A stretch of 64,000 nucleotides of DNA from Entrophospora sp. SA101. Taxonomy: Eukaryota > Glomeromycota > Glomeromycetes > Entrophosporales > Entrophosporaceae. The position numbers were made by a program, and so were the translations under genes. Numbering within the stretch: position 1 is the first letter of the stretch; each line of letters opens with the position of its first letter. Positions 58,711 through 64,000 of the stretch are shown here, in pieces. Location: positions 1-64,000 of the forward strand of contig CAUDNR010002413.1 in NCBI GenBank assembly GCA_958430865.1, given 5' to 3'. A model generated the notes under the pieces. That model ran no database searches and had not been told where the DNA came from. It saw nothing but the letters and a program-made list of their open reading frames with translations.

Positions 58711-60760
58711 TTTTTTATGAAAAAAAATTTTTTTGAAAATTGGAAAATGGAATTTGAACTGAAAATCGAATATTTAATTTAACGATAGTAATAGATCGAT
58801 TTTTGTATTCATATTCACGATTTCAATGCAAACCTATCCTTAATATAGTAACAACAATTTACACATTGGATCGTCCATAAATAAAATCATTTTCATTTTA
58901 TCAAGATCTTCGATTTTAATTTTAAAAAATTCCAAAGGTTGTTTTTATTTAAATAGAAATAACAACAAACCAATTTAACCGGCAGGGAAAAAGGAAAAAT
59001 CCAATTAAGGAAATAAATTATTAATATTATGGCAATAAGCATCTACTACATTAATTATTAATAATACTATTGTTGCTGCCGTTAGAAGGTGAACAGTTAT
59101 AAAAATCAAATCGTTATTCTAATTATTACTATTGTATTCTGGTTATCGTTGTTATTTTTATAATATTTATTGGAATGCTTGAATGAACCTGATTATGACC
59201 AGAATAAACACCTTTTATTTAAATCTTGAATTTTTGCACTGTTAACGAATTTATCTATATAACATAATCTGAATTTCATGCATGAACAATCTGTATTTGG
59301 GGTTTAATAGTAAAATCATCTTTGGAAAATTGTAACTCAATTATGGATGGAAAAGTGAAATGACTGATGGCAACAAAGTAAATTGAGTGAATAACCTTTA
59401 TCAGTGAATGGTTTAGGGTTTGATTTGATATGTGTTTATCAAGTCTCAAGCCAAAGTTTGTTGTGATTATTTTCTTTTATTTGTGGAAAAATTCAAGCTG
59501 CTTATGTGCATTTTGATTAATTACGACCAGGTTTTGTTGAAATATTCCTACTTTATCGATTTTCAACGTTTTTACATCTTTATCAACTAGAGTGTGTTCC
59601 ACCCACCAATTGATTAAGACGGTTTCGTAGACCATTGAATATTATTGTATTGATTTTTAATGCTTTTCCCCAAATTACTTTCAATTGATCGTTTACGATA
59701 TCTTGATCAAACAATTAAACTGAGGAGGTAAACAACTCAACATGAAATATAGAGGAATGATAATTGTCATTTTTATAATAAAGCGACACTATTAGAATAA
59801 TATTTTCAATATCAATACCATTAATAATTAATGATTATTGGGAATGGAGAATTCACACTCGCTATAGAAAACTGAAGGGAGTAATAATCGACGAGCTAAT
59901 TCGTGATGACTGGAGGTGCATAGTCATGAATAACAATAAGTTGGACACGTTCAATATATGCTTTATGCTTATTATCACAAAAACCAATGCATGAAGAAAA
60001 TTTTATTGATGTTAGTGTATCCTGGATATATTTCTTTTTTTTCACTCCCATTTCCTTCTACATGCTGATTATATATAAGCTTCATCAAAAGGGCGTCTTA
60101 ATGTTAAATGCATTATTAAAATTTACCCGAAATTCAATGTAACATTTCCTGAAATGCCCTATTTCCAAATATTACATTCGAATTGGAACATAACTATCAA
60201 AAATTTTGAATCAAATATTCGAACCATTTCAACGGTTTAAACCAAATACACCACAAAAGTAGCGCGCATTTTTAAACAATGATTTCACACAATAAAAAAT
60301 CAATAAATAATATCATTTCGTAGCTTAGGTTCCGAAAATTATTAAACTTTGACCGAAATTCTTTTGACAAAGTATATCTCGCTTCAAAAAAAATAAAACA
60401 CAATCAATTGTCGAAAAACGTACATAATAATCTTTGACGTATGATAACACACGTCTTTGAATAAATGGAGTTTTTTTGTAAACAAGAATAACTTTTTGAA
60501 CAAGTCCTTTGAAAAGTTTTAAGAGAAAAGACGACGCAATTATCAGCATTTATAAAAATAATGTACCCAAACACAGCATATTTAGAATTATTGGCGTTCA
60601 CAAAAACACCGAGGATCAATGATTCAAATTAAGATTATTCTGAATGCTTTATATGAAAATCAGTCACGTGACATAACAAACAAAGCAAAATGATAATCTT
60701 GGTTTATTTGGTTAATAAATATTTAATAAAATATCATAACAAGTAAAAAGTTGGAAAAAA
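58711..60760. other. Divergent intergenic region, copy 2
   Basis: Equivalent of 21598-23647. The GTCACGTGAC palindrome is at 60663-60672. Confidence 0.55.
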
Positions 60761-62236
60761 ATGAATAAAAAAAATCAAAATCCAATTGCTCATTTAACTT
60801 CTGGTGCACTATCAGGTTTTGCTTCTTGTGTATTATTACAGCCTTTTGATTTAGTTAAAACCAGGCTTCAACAATATTCTCTTAAAAATCCACAAATTAT
60901 TAAAAATGCTACTTCTTCTTACAATAGTAATAGGTATAATAATGATAAGATCTATAAATCGATAATACTTTAAACTGAGTGATTTAATTTTTTTTTCAAA
61001 GCGTCCTTTTAAATACTGTAATAAATATAATCCGTCAAGATTCGGTGATAGGCTTATGGCGAGGAACTATTCCAACAATTATAAGGTGTGTGCGTGCGCG
61101 CAGATATTTATTATTATTTCTATTATATATACATATTTACAAGTTTCCTTCTTTATAAAAAAAATACAATAATCAGAAATGTCCCTGGAACTTCATTGTA
61201 TTTCCTTACATTATCAGAAGTTCGTTATTTGTTATCAAAAAGTCAACAAAGTCGACAATTTAATCAACAACATAATGCTGTTGACAGTTATGGGAGTGGC
61301 AAAATGTCATCTACTGGATCATCATTGCCTATTTTGTCAAATAGAGATAACATGATTGCTGGCATGTTTGCCAGAGGTTCTGTTGGATTTGTAATGATGC
61401 CAATCACTGTAATCAAAATTAGGTATGAGGTATGTGTGGTTTACATATAATAATTGGAATAAATAGATATTACAAATCTTTAAAAATTAACTTAAAATTT
61501 TCTTTATTCGAGTATCATAGAGTAATCTTTATGCTTATAAGAGTGTATTGGGTGCATTTACTTCTATTGTGAAGAATGAAGGAATAAAAGGTAAAAAACG
61601 ACAATGATGATAATGATATTATATAACATAAGTTATTATTTACACATGTCATTTCTCTCTTAGGTTTATTTTATGGATCTGGTTCAACAGTAATAAGAGA
61701 TGCTCCATATTCAGGATTATATGTTTTATTTTATGAAAGATGTAAATTATTGATAGGTGATTTTACTTTACTTAATAATTAATTCGTCTAAAAACATCAA
61801 AATGGACATTATTATTAAATTTATTATTTAATTTATTAGCTAACGTATCATCCTTATCATCCATAAATATACCAAAACCTACAATCCATATGACATCTGG
61901 TAATTGACTTGCAAATATACTTGTATAATGATAATTATAATTACTCTATTAATTTATTTTATAAAACTCTTATGTAATGTAGCAATTATAGCAGGATTAT
62001 CAGCAACAATGATAACACATCCGTTTGACATGTTAAAAACTCGTTTACAATTAAAACCAATCGAATACAAAAATTTGTTTTACGGAGCCAATAAAATTAT
62101 AAGAGAAGAAGGATTTCTGAGATTATTTGACGGGATGAGCCTTAGATTAAGCAAGAAAACTGTACAGGCTGTTATTAATTGGACATTATATGAATCGCTT
62201 ATTAATTGGTTCTATGAAAGAAAAATAGATGAATAA
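60761..62236 (+). CDS. HEM25: Mitochondrial glycine carrier SLC25A38/Hem25 type, copy 2
   Basis: Same seven exons as at 23648-25123, shifted by 37113. No coding difference was noticed. Confidence 0.88.
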
Positions 62237-62477
62237 TATTTTCTATTAATATTGTTATCAATATTGTTGTTGAATGAATTTTTGCAGATACTTTATTAGT
62301 TTCTTTTTATTCGATTTAATTAATTAATTGAATATATAATGTTAAGATAAATAATATTAATAATATTAATAATATTAATGTAGACATAAAATAATTGCCT
62401 ATAAATTTACTCATAATCTCAGCACTTTGATTCTACGTTTCTCACTTATTACACTTATTATTATTGTTTTTAATATG

Positions 62478-64000
62478 TTAATCAATATTTAATATTATTT
62501 TCATTCTACTATAAACTGTAAAAGATACTGCCACCATGGGCGTCACCTTCAAATACCCAATGCTTAATCCAACGAAAAAACCCCTGAACCCATTTGTTTT
62601 CCAAATAGTTTTAGCAGTATATAAAAGACCAACAAATCTAGTTGAATCAATTGCACCATAAACTTGCATTCTACGTCTAATAACCTCTAATGGATATCCT
62701 GCAGTTTGTGATATTGCTCCTGCCAATCCCCCAACTGTCAATTCAGCCCATGTTTTTAATGGTACCCTCCTTTTCTGTCCCCTACTATCCAACTTCCCAA
62801 TCACCAATGATGGTTCGGTTGTAAGTTTTCCAAACTTTGATATGCAAAATTCAGTCAATTCATAATGTGTCCAGAATGATACACCCGCATACGGTATTAT
62901 ACCCATTATTGTAGGGATTATTCCTCGATAAAAATTTATTATTGGAAAATGAAAGAATTGTAGACGTGATGATGCTGCACCTTCGTTCCATATCTGTTTA
63001 CATATTGACATCATTCCAAAAGATTTGTCTTTCTTAACCTCGAATGCTAATCGAACTCTTAAAAGTTCAAGTGGATATGTAAACAATACTGATGTGACAC
63101 CTAAGATTTATTTATTTATTTTTAGGGAGGAAATTATATACATGTATATTTATATATTTATAGTAATGGTAAAAAAATAAAGGAAGTACCAGCTAAAGAT
63201 CCAGCTAATAAATGTTTAGTTGACGTTTCAAGCTCTCTAGTTGGCATTAAAATCTAATATAACAATAGTGGTTTTTTTTTTTGGGAAAAAGAAAAATAAA
63301 TCATTAAATAAATCAATTATAATAATAATTAAATCAAAAAAAAAAATCTTGATGAATTTGTTACTATACATGACGAAATTGTTCATATGCTACAAACTTT
63401 ATTGCAGCATATGGAAAAATTCTTAGAATGGTTGCAGAATGACCTTGTAACAAACCTTTTGGACCACCTTCATTGTATATTTTTTTGGTTGCTTGAAATA
63501 CTCCTACCCATGATCCTATATATACATATATATATTTATATTATTTAAAAATAGAAAGTGGCATATGGAGTATAAAAAAAAGTAGACATTAAAAAAGTTT
63601 TTCAAATTCTCAACTTGTTTGAAATTAAAAACCATCTTTGTTAATTTAATTTGTAAATAGATGGTTATTTAGATATGTTTATTCGTTTACTTCTATTACA
63701 CGCTATTTTTGAAAATACCTGCATATTTTTGAAAATGTGGATTGCTGGCTTGAAAAAGAATCTTTACTCTATCTAAGGGTGCAATCACTGTTTTTGCCTA
63801 TGTCATAATATATATAATATATGCAAGATTTATTTTTAATGCTCATAAAACTACATTATATTTTATTTATTATTAAAAATACATACCACGCTGCCTGCTA
63901 TACCACCTGCTAATCCTGAACGTATTATATAACCTACACTCTGTTTATCATGATAATGGGTTTTTTTTGTTATAACTTCTTGTTTTAAAGACTGCTCTTG
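62478..64000 (-). CDS. LEU5: Leu5/SLC25A16-type mitochondrial carrier, copy 2 (5' end outside window)
   Basis: Same as 25365-26914, shifted by 37113. The first exon is cut by the window end: the start codon would lie at 64027, so about nine N-terminal residues are missing. Confidence 0.85.

Larger units (their letters stand above)
40607..64000. repeat. Large segmental duplication, copy 2 (runs off the window)
   Basis: This is the direct repeat of 3494-26887. The left edge is sharp: identity begins at the first base of the hAT-type MITE, while the flanking base pairs differ completely. The first 60 bp show several differences from copy 1. After that the copies are almost identical to the window end. 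Confidence 0.95.

Overview
The window looks like nuclear DNA from an early-diverging fungus, most probably an arbuscular mycorrhizal fungus such as Rhizophagus (Glomeromycotina). The evidence is a very AT-rich base composition, genes with many short introns of about 50-100 bp, BTB-BACK and TLDc proteins of the kind expanded in that group, poly-Asn and Ser-rich tracts, and many decayed Tc1, hAT and DIRS-type elements. The taxon is inferred from these features, not from a database match.

Layout. 1-3493 is a transposon graveyard: two MITE-like elements, a Tc1 transposase remnant, a short triplicated repeat and a polyglutamine-coding relic. 3494-26887 is a gene-rich block: a TLDc relic split by a hAT-type MITE, eIF2B-delta (+), a very large chromatin-reader/DNA-methyltransferase fusion (-), a BTB-BACK protein (-), the Rtr1/RPAP2 CTD phosphatase (-), a SOUL heme-binding protein (-), the mitochondrial glycine carrier SLC25A38/Hem25 (+) and the Leu5/SLC25A16-type carrier (-). 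26888-39381 is a single-copy rearranged region: a 924-bp Tc1-like element with long inverted repeats, two pieces of a DIRS-type retrotransposon, a HAM1-like gene without its 5' end and a VPS9-domain gene whose domain is cut short at a Tc1 fragment. A 10-N assembly gap lies at 39382-39391. From 40607 to the window end the gene-rich block is repeated almost base for base (offset 37112-37113), so every gene between 7 and 27 kb appears twice. The last gene of the second copy runs off the window.

Exon models were built by hand from GT-AG (once GC-AG) junctions with conserved reading frame. For all seven main genes of the block, and for the VPS9 gene, the exon lengths sum exactly to a multiple of three, which supports the models.

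The strongest candidate for an undescribed system is the protein of about 1608 residues at 8866-15575 (copy at 45978-52687). It joins two Tudor/MBT-like modules, ZZ-like zinc modules, an extended PHD module, a GATA-type zinc finger and a bacterial-type N4/N6 amino-methyltransferase domain with an HPPY catalytic motif. This arrangement would fit a eukaryotic DNA methylation enzyme guided by chromatin marks. A second theme is possibly heme-related: the SOUL gene and the glycine carrier are divergent neighbours, and the Leu5-type carrier lies next to them.
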